A stretch of 64,000 bases of DNA from JAFDZW01 sp964404255 (GTDB taxonomy: Bacteria > Bacteroidota > Ignavibacteria > Palsa-1295). Where the stretch lies: positions 73,123 through 137,122 of the forward strand of contig CAYOJJ010000010.1 of the NCBI GenBank assembly GCA_964404255.1. The letters are read 5' to 3'. The notes under the pieces were generated by a model. It had not been told where the DNA came from. It saw only the letters and a program-made list of their open reading frames with translations, and made no database searches. Positions within the stretch are counted from its first letter, which is position 1; each line of letters opens with the position of its first letter. Below, one piece after another: positions 52,665 through 61,656 of the stretch. Both the position numbers and the translations under genes were made by a program.

Positions 52665-54854
52665 ATGAAGCGTATCGTTGCTTTGATATTTTCTATACTC
52701 ATTGCTGGTTCGGCATTCGGACAAAGCGTAATGAGGTCTAACCGGCTTGTTAATGCTGCCGGTAATACACTGACGCTTCTACCTCCCACTTCACTTTCGA
52801 ATTATTCGATTACCTTACCCGGGGCCGTCAGTACAACCGGCTCAATGTTCTATACCAGTAACGGGACGGGCACCTTAACTTGGCTTGCTCCCGGCAGTAC
52901 CAATAATTTTCTTCAGATGATCGGCGGTATTCCCACCTGGCAAGATCCGGTAACGGCCCTTCAGGGAGATTTTGTCCGATATAATCTGGTGGGACCACAG
53001 AGCTTAGCGACAACAACCGGCGGCAACTTCCTCTTCAACGTAGAGTATGGCACGACCAATGCCGCCCCCGCAGCCGGCGCCCGTATCAATTCCGTTACGA
53101 CGGCCGCAAATTCCAATGCAACGGGCCTGACATTGAATGCTACAGCAACCGGCACCGGTCTGGCAACCGGATTGGCCGTGAATGTTTCCGGTGGCACATC
53201 ACCGCTGGCCGCAACATTTATCGGTGGTGGTATCGGTATCGGAACTTCCGCTCTTGGATTTTCAAATGTTCGCACACTGGAAGTTTTTTCTCCGTCGGTA
53301 GCCGGCGATCATATCAGTAATTGGCAAACGCTGAATTTTTCTCCATCGGTTGCAGAATTAAATAGAACGATTATCACGCAGCGTTCAGAGCTGCTTTTAA
53401 ACAATACCCAACCTATATCGGGTGAAGTGTATGCCATAGATGGAGGTGTTACGCTGCAGCCTGCCGCAACAACCGGTACCATCGCCACTACGACCGGTGT
53501 TAGAGGATTTGCTCAAAATCTTAACACCACCCAGACTATGGGCCGGGCGGTCGGTGTACAAGGACATATTCAATCAGCAGGTCCGATGACTACGGCTTCC
53601 TCCTTCGAGGCTTCATTCATATCACTGGGACCATTAGCCGATTTAAATGAATATAAGGGGTTGCATGTCTCTTTCCCTTCATTAGGTGCTGGAAATATTA
53701 CTAACTTCTATGCTATCGATATCGATAATCAGATTTTTGCCAGTGGTATTAATGCTGCCTTCCGGTATAATTCAACATCGAGCCCATTTATTATTACCGG
53801 CGCAGGAAATGTAGGCATTGGTAGTCTTACTCCGTCCTCACAATTTGATGTTACCGGACGTACGGTTACGGCTAATAATTTACTACCTGATGGCAACTGG
53901 ACTCCCTGGATCGCCCAAAAGACTGTACAGGTCGTAAATCCGGCTGCCTCTACTGCCGCCAATTATCACACTACAATGGCTTATGACAGCACGGCGGTTA
54001 TCGGGAATGCCGATATGTCTTCAGCAGTGACTATCGGACGCCTGGCAAGAGTTAAAACACTCAATACCACTACGCTCAATGAAATTCGCGTAATTCAAGC
54101 TAATGTACAAAACGACGGTACCGGCACTTTAAGCTCAGGCTCGGCCTTTAGCGCCAATGGTCTTAATACTGCCGGTGGTACGTTTTCGATCATGAATGGC
54201 TTTGATGCTTATTTACAAAATAGTGCTGGCGGCACACTCTCCGTAGCCCGTGGCCTTCATATTCGTAGTTCGATCGGTGGAACAGCCGGCATATCTAATT
54301 TTGTCGGAGTTCAAATAGATCCGGTATTCCAAACAGGCGGAGGTAGTGGTAAATATACTAACGTCACCGGTATTAATATCGACGATATTGCTTCAACCAT
54401 TATTACCGGAACCAGAAGAGTATTATTCTATAATGGATTGATCGGTAATGGAAATGATCCGGTAGCTATTTCGGGTAATGGCCGTCTTGGTATCGGCACA
54501 AATGCTGTTTCAGCGCCTGCAACAAGTATCGATGTCGATGGCGGACTTACTGTCCGTCCACCGACAACCATCAATGTCGGAGCAGCCGGAAATATCACTG
54601 TCGGTAACCGTTCATATATTCGTGTTACCCCGACCGCAACGGTAAATGTTGGCCTGACAGCGGGATCAGCAACCGGCCAGATCCTTATTGTTGAAGTAGT
54701 ACCTAATGGTGCGAATGCCCTGACTTTCCTGGATAATGCTGCTCAGAACGAAAACCTGCAGGGAAATTTTACTCCTCCGGTTGCAACCGGTGGGTTACTC
54801 CAGCTAATTTGGAATGGTACGCTTTGGATGGAAATCTCGCGTACGACCCCCTAA
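52665..54854 (+). CDS. Secreted fibre-like protein 3 (large)
   Basis: 729 residues, signal peptide ending A-F-G-Q. Opening module: T-L-T-L-L-P, N-Y-S-I-T-L-P-G, F-Y-T-S-N-G-T-G-T-L-T-W. The body repeats phage-tail-like phrases (G-I-G-I-G-T-S-A-L-G-F, N-V-G-I-G-S-L-T-P-S-S-Q-F-D-V-T-G, L-G-I-G-T-N-A), known from fibre proteins next to intramolecular chaperones; no such chaperone is seen here. The end is a beta domain with W-N-G-T-L-W-M-E-I. Last gene of the operon before the terminator at 54936. Confidence 0.75.
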   Translation: MKRIVALIFSILIAGSAFGQSVMRSNRLVNAAGNTLTLLPPTSLSNYSITLPGAVSTTGSMFYTSNGTGTLTWLAPGSTNNFLQMIGGIPTWQDPVTALQGDFVRYNLVGPQSLATTTGGNFLFNVEYGTTNAAPAAGARINSVTTAANSNATGLTLNATATGTGLATGLAVNVSGGTSPLAATFIGGGIGIGTSALGFSNVRTLEVFSPSVAGDHISNWQTLNFSPSVAELNRTIITQRSELLLNNTQPISGEVYAIDGGVTLQPAATTGTIATTTGVRGFAQNLNTTQTMGRAVGVQGHIQSAGPMTTASSFEASFISLGPLADLNEYKGLHVSFPSLGAGNITNFYAIDIDNQIFASGINAAFRYNSTSSPFIITGAGNVGIGSLTPSSQFDVTGRTVTANNLLPDGNWTPWIAQKTVQVVNPAASTAANYHTTMAYDSTAVIGNADMSSAVTIGRLARVKTLNTTTLNEIRVIQANVQNDGTGTLSSGSAFSANGLNTAGGTFSIMNGFDAYLQNSAGGTLSVARGLHIRSSIGGTAGISNFVGVQIDPVFQTGGGSGKYTNVTGINIDDIASTIITGTRRVLFYNGLIGNGNDPVAISGNGRLGIGTNAVSAPATSIDVDGGLTVRPPTTINVGAAGNITVGNRSYIRVTPTATVNVGLTAGSATGQILIVEVVPNGANALTFLDNAAQNENLQGNFTPPVATGGLLQLIWNGTLWMEISRTTP

Positions 54855-54935
54855 TACGATTGTTCTTTTGACTGCTTTTTGGTCCGACCCGTGTTAAAGT
54901 CTGGTTAAGCGATCACAATTCGCTAGCACGCTAAG

Positions 54936-54970
54936 AACCCCCACAAATCCATCGTGGGGGTTTTTATTTT
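54936..54970 (+). terminator. Rho-independent terminator of the fibre-like operon
   Basis: Perfect 9-bp stem AACCCCCAC / GTGGGGGTT with a 9-nt loop and a T-rich tail (TTTTTATTTT), 82 bp after the last stop. Confidence 0.9.
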
Positions 54971-55092
54971 AATACAAATACTCTACCCCCGAAAATTGCT
55001 AATTTCTTACCGAATGGGCATCCTTAGGCACTAATAACGGGTTTACGACCTTGTACTTACAGCCGGCAAGTACTACCCTGCCCGGGATTATT

Positions 55093-56502
55093 ATGAGCTA
55101 TTTAGAAGAACTTCTCGGATCGTTGACAAAGGAAGAGCTTTCAAAACTTCATTCGCTGAAGCTTTCTCCTTCCGAACGTTCTTTCTTAAAGAAAAAACTG
55201 CAATTATTACAGGGGCAAGGCGCTGCCAAGCCGGAATCTCTTGCCAGTACCGATCAGTACCTATACAAGCTCCGCTCGGTACTCCTGAATAAGATACTGG
55301 CGCATATAGCCGGAAAAAATGACATCGAGGTACTGCAATTTTTACAGCGGCGTAATCTAAGATCGCTCACGCTGCGCCAGGCAAAACTTGCCGATCAAAA
55401 AACCGGCCGCTTTCTTAAAGGAACAGAAAAAGAATTATTTTACCGCCACCTGTTCCAGATCATACTGCCATGGTACGAACAGCAATTCGATGAAGCCCTC
55501 ATTACCGAATATGCCAATAAATATGCCGAAGCCAGGGTAACTCCGCTTGCGGATGAGCACCTGTTCCTCGATGCGCATTTATTGTATTACCGCTCGTTTC
55601 CGGACCGGCTATCGGTGGAGCGGGAGCGCCGTACAAAAGAATTCATCGCTTTGGAAAAGGCAGTACGCAATAGCCCGAATATCGAAGCGCAGTTCGTTGC
55701 GCTTCGGGGCCTTATCATGCTGCTTAGAAGCAGCCGTACTCCCGATATTCCCCGGGCGATTGAACTCACCGACCGGATGCTGGAGATCATGGAATGCAAC
55801 CCGTTTTATTTTTCCAGCCGCTCATTTTGGGGCAACCAACTCATCAAAGCCGAGTTGACCATGCTCAAGGGAAATATCGAAGAAGCCTATGCTGTTTACC
55901 GGCGGTTACTTCGCAGCGACCCGACCCATAACAATTCCGGCGGATACCATGAGATCAGGTACTTTTTCGCCTGCATATATACCGGTCGCTTCGATGAAGC
56001 ACGGGTATTATTAGATACTTCCGATAGTGCTAATCTATGGCTGACGCAGATCTCCCCTTCCGATCTGCAGATCTGCCGCATTGCCTTCGAACTGCTGCAG
56101 AATAATACCGAAGAAGCAATATCGTTGATATCACGGTTTCTCCAGCGAGAGAACCATCAGGGCATTGTAGTAACGGATGAATATTATATCCGCGCGCTCG
56201 AAGTCTGTTGTATAATATTGCAACGGGATTATCGATATGCCGAAGCGCTCATTCGCCGGCACTTAAAATTCGGAGAGTACCATTCCAAACAGCTTCGATT
56301 TTCGGTTATCCCAAGCTTCTTCAGATTATTACATCCGATCATTGAAGAACTGCAAGGGAAAAAAGTATTACGCGAATCCCATCTCAAAAAATTCGAGTCT
56401 TTTAGGACCGGTACTGAATCTCACCTGATTTATTGCCTCTACCTCCTGCTGATTAAAATGAGAGGCAGCCAATCACAATCGACACATAGACCTATGCTCT
56501 AA
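55093..56502 (+). CDS. Helical-repeat protein, tandem paralogue A
   Basis: 469 residues from the ATG that begins M-S-Y-L-E-E-L-L; an upstream TTG at 55051 is less likely because the paralogue begins with the same M-S-Y-L-E-Q-L-L. Helical head with D-Q-Y-L-Y-K-L-R-S-V-L-L near 55, then TPR-like helix pairs (E-A-Y-A-V-Y-R-R-L-L, near 260) and the conserved end F-R-T-G-T-E-S-H-L-I-Y-C-L-Y-L-L. Cytoplasmic, no enzyme motif. Related in layout to the 6855-8342 product. Function unknown. Confidence 0.75.
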   Translation: MSYLEELLGSLTKEELSKLHSLKLSPSERSFLKKKLQLLQGQGAAKPESLASTDQYLYKLRSVLLNKILAHIAGKNDIEVLQFLQRRNLRSLTLRQAKLADQKTGRFLKGTEKELFYRHLFQIILPWYEQQFDEALITEYANKYAEARVTPLADEHLFLDAHLLYYRSFPDRLSVERERRTKEFIALEKAVRNSPNIEAQFVALRGLIMLLRSSRTPDIPRAIELTDRMLEIMECNPFYFSSRSFWGNQLIKAELTMLKGNIEEAYAVYRRLLRSDPTHNNSGGYHEIRYFFACIYTGRFDEARVLLDTSDSANLWLTQISPSDLQICRIAFELLQNNTEEAISLISRFLQRENHQGIVVTDEYYIRALEVCCIILQRDYRYAEALIRRHLKFGEYHSKQLRFSVIPSFFRLLHPIIEELQGKKVLRESHLKKFESFRTGTESHLIYCLYLLLIKMRGSQSQSTHRPML

Positions 56503-56680
56503 CTACTTCCTGCTTCTGTTGAAAGCAGCAGCAGTGGATGTATCGGGAATGAGTTTTCAGGTTATGGGAAACAATGCGCACCCCCAAATACAGCCATTCC
56601 TTACCGTCGAGGGATTCTACAGCAATAGGGCATGAGTTTGCTTATTGTTAAAATATCGAGACCATTTCCCCGGGATCGCC

Positions 56681-58117
56681 ATGAGCTACTTAGAACAACT
56701 TCTCCGATCTCTTACTACAGAAGAGATTATCAGGCTGCAATCTATAAAGGCACCCCCCGCCGAGAAACGATTTTTAAAAGAACTCTTACAAGCGATCGAG
56801 GGTGATGCTTCTATCTCCGAATTGGATATACTCCCCTGCTCAGACCAATATCTTTATAAGCTCCGCTCAGTACTGTTATCAAAAATATTATCCCATCTGG
56901 CCGGTGATCGTGATGACAACATTCTGAGATTTTTACAAAAAAAGAATCTCTATGAATTACTGCTTCGCTTTGCAAAAATAGCCGATCAGCGTACCGGGTC
57001 GAAGCTTCAGGGTACACCAAAAGAGCTGTTTTATCGAATCCTGTTTCATGCTACGTTGCCGCTCTATGAGCACTCCTTCGATGAAGAGCGGTTAGCACTA
57101 TATGCAAAAAAATATGCAGAGGCGCGCGTCGTCCCGCTGCCGGATGAGGAATTATTCCTCGAAGCAAATCTGATCTATTGCCGGGCAGTGGCCGGTAAAT
57201 TTTCCAGAAATCGAGAAGAGTTTATCTACGAGTTGAACGACCTTAAAAATCGGTTAACCGGTAGTCCTCATATCGAAGCCTACTATATGGTACTTCGCAC
57301 GCTCGTCATGCTTTATCGCAGCAGTAAGAATAACGATCTTCCGAAGGCAGCGGCACTGATGCGGGAAGTACGCGACATTGCAAAGTCGCAGCCGTTCTAT
57401 TTTACTACGGGCAGTGTCTGGTATAATGAATTGGTCGGAGCAGAACTTGAATTATTACAAGGTAATGTCGAGGAAGCCTATCAATCCTATTACCGGCTAT
57501 TTTATGGGCAAACGATCTTTAAATATTGGGAAAACCACTATCACTACATCCGCTTTTTTCTCTGCCATCTCTATACCGGAAGATTGCAGGCAGCAGCGGC
57601 AATGCTTGCTCCGGGCTCTTCAGCGAGCGATTGGTTTCGAGAACTGCCTCGCTGCGATCGATTCCTCTGTTCTATTCCTTTTCATCTTCTCAATGGCGAT
57701 ACGGACGCAGCGCGTGAAGATACCACCCAGTTCTTTCAGCACGTTGGGGACGAATCGGTTTCTTTGGAAGACGAATTTTACGTTCGTGCGTTTGAAACCT
57801 GTGCCGTTATAGCACAGGGAGATTACCAATATGCCGAAAGCTTAATTAAACGGCACCAGAAATTTGGAGAATATCATTCGGACGTGCTGCGTCATTCCGT
57901 TCTGCATAGTTTCTTCCGCCTGTTGTATTCGATCATTGAAGAATTGCGGGGAGTTCAGCCGCTGAGGGCTTCTCAAAATAAAAAGATAGAAACCTTCAGA
58001 ACGGGCGCCGAATCAAATCTTATCTATTGCTTATATCTGCTCTTGCGAAGGTTGCGGACCTCCGATCAAACGACTGATGGATCGCTTCCTACCACAATAA
58101 AAGTAGCTGCAGTCTGA
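56681..58117 (+). CDS. Helical-repeat protein, tandem paralogue B
   Basis: 478 residues from M-S-Y-L-E-Q-L-L-R-S-L-T. It follows paralogue A by about 180 bp with the same motifs: C-S-D-Q-Y-L-Y-K-L-R-S-V-L-L, P-K-E-L-F-Y-R-I-L-F, E-E-A-Y-Q-S-Y-Y-R-L, R-T-G-A-E-S-N-L-I-Y-C-L-Y-L-L. Roughly 40-50 percent identical by eye, so an older tandem duplication. It may act with A as a pair. No terminator is visible before the convergent ligase gene 37 bp further on. Confidence 0.75.
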   Translation: MSYLEQLLRSLTTEEIIRLQSIKAPPAEKRFLKELLQAIEGDASISELDILPCSDQYLYKLRSVLLSKILSHLAGDRDDNILRFLQKKNLYELLLRFAKIADQRTGSKLQGTPKELFYRILFHATLPLYEHSFDEERLALYAKKYAEARVVPLPDEELFLEANLIYCRAVAGKFSRNREEFIYELNDLKNRLTGSPHIEAYYMVLRTLVMLYRSSKNNDLPKAAALMREVRDIAKSQPFYFTTGSVWYNELVGAELELLQGNVEEAYQSYYRLFYGQTIFKYWENHYHYIRFFLCHLYTGRLQAAAAMLAPGSSASDWFRELPRCDRFLCSIPFHLLNGDTDAAREDTTQFFQHVGDESVSLEDEFYVRAFETCAVIAQGDYQYAESLIKRHQKFGEYHSDVLRHSVLHSFFRLLYSIIEELRGVQPLRASQNKKIETFRTGAESNLIYCLYLLLRRLRTSDQTTDGSLPTTIKVAAV

Positions 58118-58154
58118 TACTAGGCTCTTCTTATTTCCGAGCTATTGCATTGCT

Positions 58155-59774
58155 TTATCCCTTCGCCCGCTCTCTAAGGACAAACCGTTGCACCTTTCCC
58201 GTGTCAGTACGGGGCAAGGCTTCGATAAACTCTACTTCGCGCGGATATTTATATGGCGCAAGTTCACGCTTGACATGATCCTGAATATCTTTAACCAACT
58301 CATCGGAGCCCACCACTCCCGGCATAAGCACACAATACGCTTTTACGATCTGCCCTCGCAAATCATCCGGCTTTGGCACTACCGCCGATTCTTTAACGGC
58401 CGGATGTTCATTGATCACCGCTTCTAATTCCGGCGGCGACACGTTATAACCACCAGAGACGATCAAATCATCATTACGGCATTGATAGGTAAAATAACCA
58501 TTTGAATCTTTGACAAAAACATCACCCGGAATATTCCAGCCGTCTTTTACATAGCCGTGCTGACGGTCGATCTTCTTCAGATAGCGGCAGCCCGTCGGGC
58601 CTTTAATAGCTATAAGGCCCGGAGTTCCATCAGGGACTTCATTGCCTTGCTCATCGACGATCTTCGCTTCATATCCCGGTACCGGTTTCCCAGTGACACC
58701 CCCATGCGCATCACCGGGCGCATTCGAGACGAAGATATGCAGCATCTCGGTAGAACCGATACCATCGAGCAGTTCGCGGCCATAGGTCGCTTTCCATTTA
58801 TCGAAGACAGTCTTCGGAAGGGTCTCACCGGCACTAACTCCGATCCGCAGGTTCGAAAGATCGTACTTGCCGCCTTCATCGAGGCGCATCATCATATTAT
58901 AGCAGGTCGGAGCGCAGAAGCCGATCGTGCATTTATAATTAGCAAGCGTCTTAAGCATATTCTCCGGCGTGAACTGATCGAGCAGTACCACCGAAGCTCC
59001 GAAACGAAATGGGAATATCAATAATCCGCCGAGGCCGAAAGTAAAAGCGAGTGAAGGATGGCCGGAGAAGACATCCTTTTCACTCGGATTAAGAATATGT
59101 TTTGCATAACCATCGGCTATAGCAAGGACATCATCGTGAAAATGCACGGTGCCTTTGGGGTCGCCCGTAGAACCGGACGTATAGCCGATCAGCGCTACAT
59201 CGCTTCGGGAAGTATGATGAGCCGATGCATCGGCCGATTCCCCTTCCCAAAGATGCTCGAAGGATTCGTATTCCGGATCGGTACCATCGCAGATCAGTAT
59301 CTTTTTAACCGATTCCATCATTGGCTCGGCTTTGCGCACTTCGTCGATCGAAGCGGCATCGCAAAGGACCAGCGTACATTCGGAATCGTTCGTACGATAA
59401 TACAGCTCCCGCGAACGAAGCATCGGCATTACCATAACGGCAATAGCGCCGATACGAAGCGTAGCAAGCCAGCTTGCAACGGCAGTCGGGTTATTCGGGA
59501 ATCGGAGCAAAATGCGATCGCCCGCTTTTACGCCAAGCGTTCGCAGGGCATTGCACATTTTTCCGACCCGCTCGGAAAGTTGATCGTAGGTAAGGACAGT
59601 ATCTTTATAAAAGACAGCCGGCCGGCTGCCAAACCCTTTTACGAGGTTCTTATCCAGCAATTCTATAGCCGCGTTGAGCGATTCGGGATAATCGAAATCC
59701 TGGCTGGCATAGACACGCTCACCCCATAATTCTTTTGGGGGAAGCCCGGTTAAAAATTCTGCGTATGAAGACAT
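58155..59774 (-). CDS. Benzoate / 2-aminobenzoate-CoA ligase family AMP-forming enzyme
   Basis: 539 residues, full family length. ATP-binding P-loop Y-T-S-G-S-T-G-D-P-K-G near residue 200, adenylate motif G-S-T-E-M-L-H near 340, hinge region with G-D-V-F and R-N-D-D-L-I-V-S-G-G-Y near 430, and C-terminal catalytic Lys in R-T-D-T-G-K-V-Q-R. The T-V-H-F-H-D after the P-loop is characteristic of aryl-CoA ligases of the benzoate and aminobenzoate branch. It would activate an aromatic acid as CoA thioester in the cytoplasm. No ring-cleavage or beta-oxidation genes are nearby, so the true substrate cannot be told. Confidence 0.85.
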   Translation of the reverse strand: MSSYAEFLTGLPPKELWGERVYASQDFDYPESLNAAIELLDKNLVKGFGSRPAVFYKDTVLTYDQLSERVGKMCNALRTLGVKAGDRILLRFPNNPTAVASWLATLRIGAIAVMVMPMLRSRELYYRTNDSECTLVLCDAASIDEVRKAEPMMESVKKILICDGTDPEYESFEHLWEGESADASAHHTSRSDVALIGYTSGSTGDPKGTVHFHDDVLAIADGYAKHILNPSEKDVFSGHPSLAFTFGLGGLLIFPFRFGASVVLLDQFTPENMLKTLANYKCTIGFCAPTCYNMMMRLDEGGKYDLSNLRIGVSAGETLPKTVFDKWKATYGRELLDGIGSTEMLHIFVSNAPGDAHGGVTGKPVPGYEAKIVDEQGNEVPDGTPGLIAIKGPTGCRYLKKIDRQHGYVKDGWNIPGDVFVKDSNGYFTYQCRNDDLIVSGGYNVSPPELEAVINEHPAVKESAVVPKPDDLRGQIVKAYCVLMPGVVGSDELVKDIQDHVKRELAPYKYPREVEFIEALPRTDTGKVQRFVLRERAKG

Positions 59775-59862
59775 TCTGCTTCGGTAGAGATGATTCGTAT
59801 AGACTACGAAAATACGACCGAAAGCACTCCGGGTTGTTTATCTTGATGTTTATCCGGAGATA

Positions 59863-60486
59863 TTATCTCGAAACGATAAACTTCTGTTGAAGAAGTATTC
59901 CGTCGCCTTTCATCGTAGCAAGGTAAGTACCAGTAGCGAGCGACGAGGTAACGATATGAACCATCTGCTGTCCTTCACCCATCGGTACTGCTTCAACCGG
60001 CACGGAGACCGTCTTGCCATCGATCGAAGAAATGGTAACAGTGACCGGAGTAGCATTAGCAAGATCGAACGTCAGCATGACTATTTCATTGGCCGGATTC
60101 GGTGTTACCGGATGCATGATAGTTTTGTGAGTCGAAACCGGAACAGTTACACCATTGGTGGCAGCTGTTATAGTGCCTGTCATCCCTAAACTTTTATGGA
60201 TGGTGCAATGATAGGCATAGCTGCCTTCGGCGGTAAGGACATACATGAAGGAGTTGCCGGTAGAGTTGGAAAAGGCATCGGCGCCATTGGGCACGGCATC
60301 TGATTGTAAGGGATGAGCCGAGAAGAAGCCCTCCCACACGATAGTATCACCAACCGCTGCTTCGAGCGTATTCGGAGCATAGACATTGCCGAGCGAACCG
60401 CCGAATTTAATGGTATAAGTCGTTGCAAACGACGAGGCAGCCGTAAAAAGTGAAACTGCCAATAAACACATTCCAGAAAATTTCAT
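59863..60486 (-). CDS. Cupredoxin (plastocyanin/azurin-like) with type IX secretion sorting domain
   Basis: 207 residues. Signal peptide to about residue 21 (S-S-F-A-T). The blue-copper domain covers about 22-110: the ligands are His in S-A-H-P-L (about 58), then Cys and His in Y-H-C-T-I-H (about 93 and 96) and Met in G-M-T-G (about 101). From about 125, V-T-P-N-P-A-N-E-I-V and the final K-F-I-V-S-R form a Por/T9SS C-terminal domain, which directs passage over the outer membrane. It should be an electron carrier or copper binder at the cell surface. Confidence 0.88.
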   Translation of the reverse strand: MKFSGMCLLAVSLFTAASSFATTYTIKFGGSLGNVYAPNTLEAAVGDTIVWEGFFSAHPLQSDAVPNGADAFSNSTGNSFMYVLTAEGSYAYHCTIHKSLGMTGTITAATNGVTVPVSTHKTIMHPVTPNPANEIVMLTFDLANATPVTVTISSIDGKTVSVPVEAVPMGEGQQMVHIVTSSLATGTYLATMKGDGILLQQKFIVSR

Positions 60487-60598
60487 AACTTCAAGTCTTT
60501 GTAAAAATGAACGAGCTGATGTATCAGGAGAGTACTATAACGCAGGCTATTACAACGCGGGATGGTTTAACAAGTTTCCCAAACCAATCGGGAAAGCC

Positions 60599-61330
60599 TT
60601 AATAGAGCCAGAGCGGATTACGGCTTTTAATATCCGCGCGTGAGGTGTCGGCAAAGATCGCCATGGCCGGAAAGGCCGAGGTCGAAAATCCATTTATAGC
60701 ATACGGGTTATTTACCGGATCGGTACTTACGCTATACAAGATATTATATCCGGACTGAGAGTTGGCATCGTCTAATGGAACTCCATGTAAAGAAGGGGTG
60801 CCGCTGCGATAAAGAATAATACATTGATCCGAAGCCCCTTCTATTGAATAATTAGTCAATTGAGAATACGATATAACCGAACGCTGGATAATGCGCGGAT
60901 CGGTGACTAAAAAGAGGTGGCCTATCGCTAACGCTCCACGAGTATCGTTATGCAGTACTGAAAGAAGAAGGCTATCGCCGAGCGTAACGATAAACGTAGC
61001 CACGGTATCAGAAACAGTACCCGAGCTAAAATATGGGGTCGGTACTGAAGGATCCGTAAAGATCAGTTTTGGATCGTTCGAACTCCCGGCTTCCCATCCT
61101 ATCATCACCCGCATTTGCGGAGTGATCGTCAGGGAAGAAAAAGTATAAACAGGCTGGATAATCCCTATAACAACAAGAAAATCTGCATGGTGATACCATA
61201 CATCTTCACTTAAACTATCGATAGCTGAACTCATCGACGGGTCATTCGCTCGAGGGCCAAATGAACCTTCGCAGGAAACTATCGCTGCCGATAGCAGCAG
61301 GAAACAGCAAAGTGAAAACAGCCTGTTCAT
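60599..61330 (-). CDS. Lipoprotein of unknown function
   Basis: 243 residues, signal peptide with lipobox I-V-S-C at about residue 20. The mature part is beta-rich with many Ser, Thr and Asp, no domain recognised. It lies 21 bp after the small Gly-rich lipoprotein gene and belongs to the same co-directional group headed by the ECF sigma gene. Confidence 0.7.
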   Translation of the reverse strand: MNRLFSLCCFLLLSAAIVSCEGSFGPRANDPSMSSAIDSLSEDVWYHHADFLVVIGIIQPVYTFSSLTITPQMRVMIGWEAGSSNDPKLIFTDPSVPTPYFSSGTVSDTVATFIVTLGDSLLLSVLHNDTRGALAIGHLFLVTDPRIIQRSVISYSQLTNYSIEGASDQCIILYRSGTPSLHGVPLDDANSQSGYNILYSVSTDPVNNPYAINGFSTSAFPAMAIFADTSRADIKSRNPLWLY

Positions 61331-61351
61331 TGGATCGTATTGGAAAGGTTA

Positions 61352-61615
61352 TTAGCGGTGTACGCGGTGCGTTACCCAACCACCAAGGCTATCGCTCCAT
61401 TCGATAACATCGATACTATCACCGGGGAAAAGAACAGTATCTCCTCCGGGGTTGGAAATAATGGTATCGCCCCCATTACCGGAGCCACCGCCATTTCCTC
61501 TTCCGCCGCCGTGGCCGCCACCATTATCGAATGGATCTCCCCATTGGCCGGTACAGGCTACGAAGCCTACAACCGTAAGGAACATCCCCAAAAACATCAA
61601 TGATTTACTCTTCAT
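61352..61615 (-). CDS. Small Gly-rich lipoprotein
   Basis: 87 residues from M-K-S-K-S-L-M-F; the open frame extends further upstream but overlaps the neighbouring gene and lacks a signal sequence there. Lipobox F-V-A-C near residue 20. A Gly-rich linker (G-G-G-H-G-G-G-R-G) is followed by a short domain with V-L-F-P-G-D-S-I-D-V-I-E-W and the end H-R-V-H-R. Role unknown; probably on the outer-membrane surface or inner leaflet. Confidence 0.65.
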   Translation of the reverse strand: MKSKSLMFLGMFLTVVGFVACTGQWGDPFDNGGGHGGGRGNGGGSGNGGDTIISNPGGDTVLFPGDSIDVIEWSDSLGGWVTHRVHR

Positions 61616-61656
61616 AACGTTAACTGGTTTGTGTTGTGTTAAAATGATACGAGCAC

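Noticed and set aside
59058..59729. 223-residue open frame antisense to the CoA ligase
   Set aside because: The ligase motifs fix the coding strand here.
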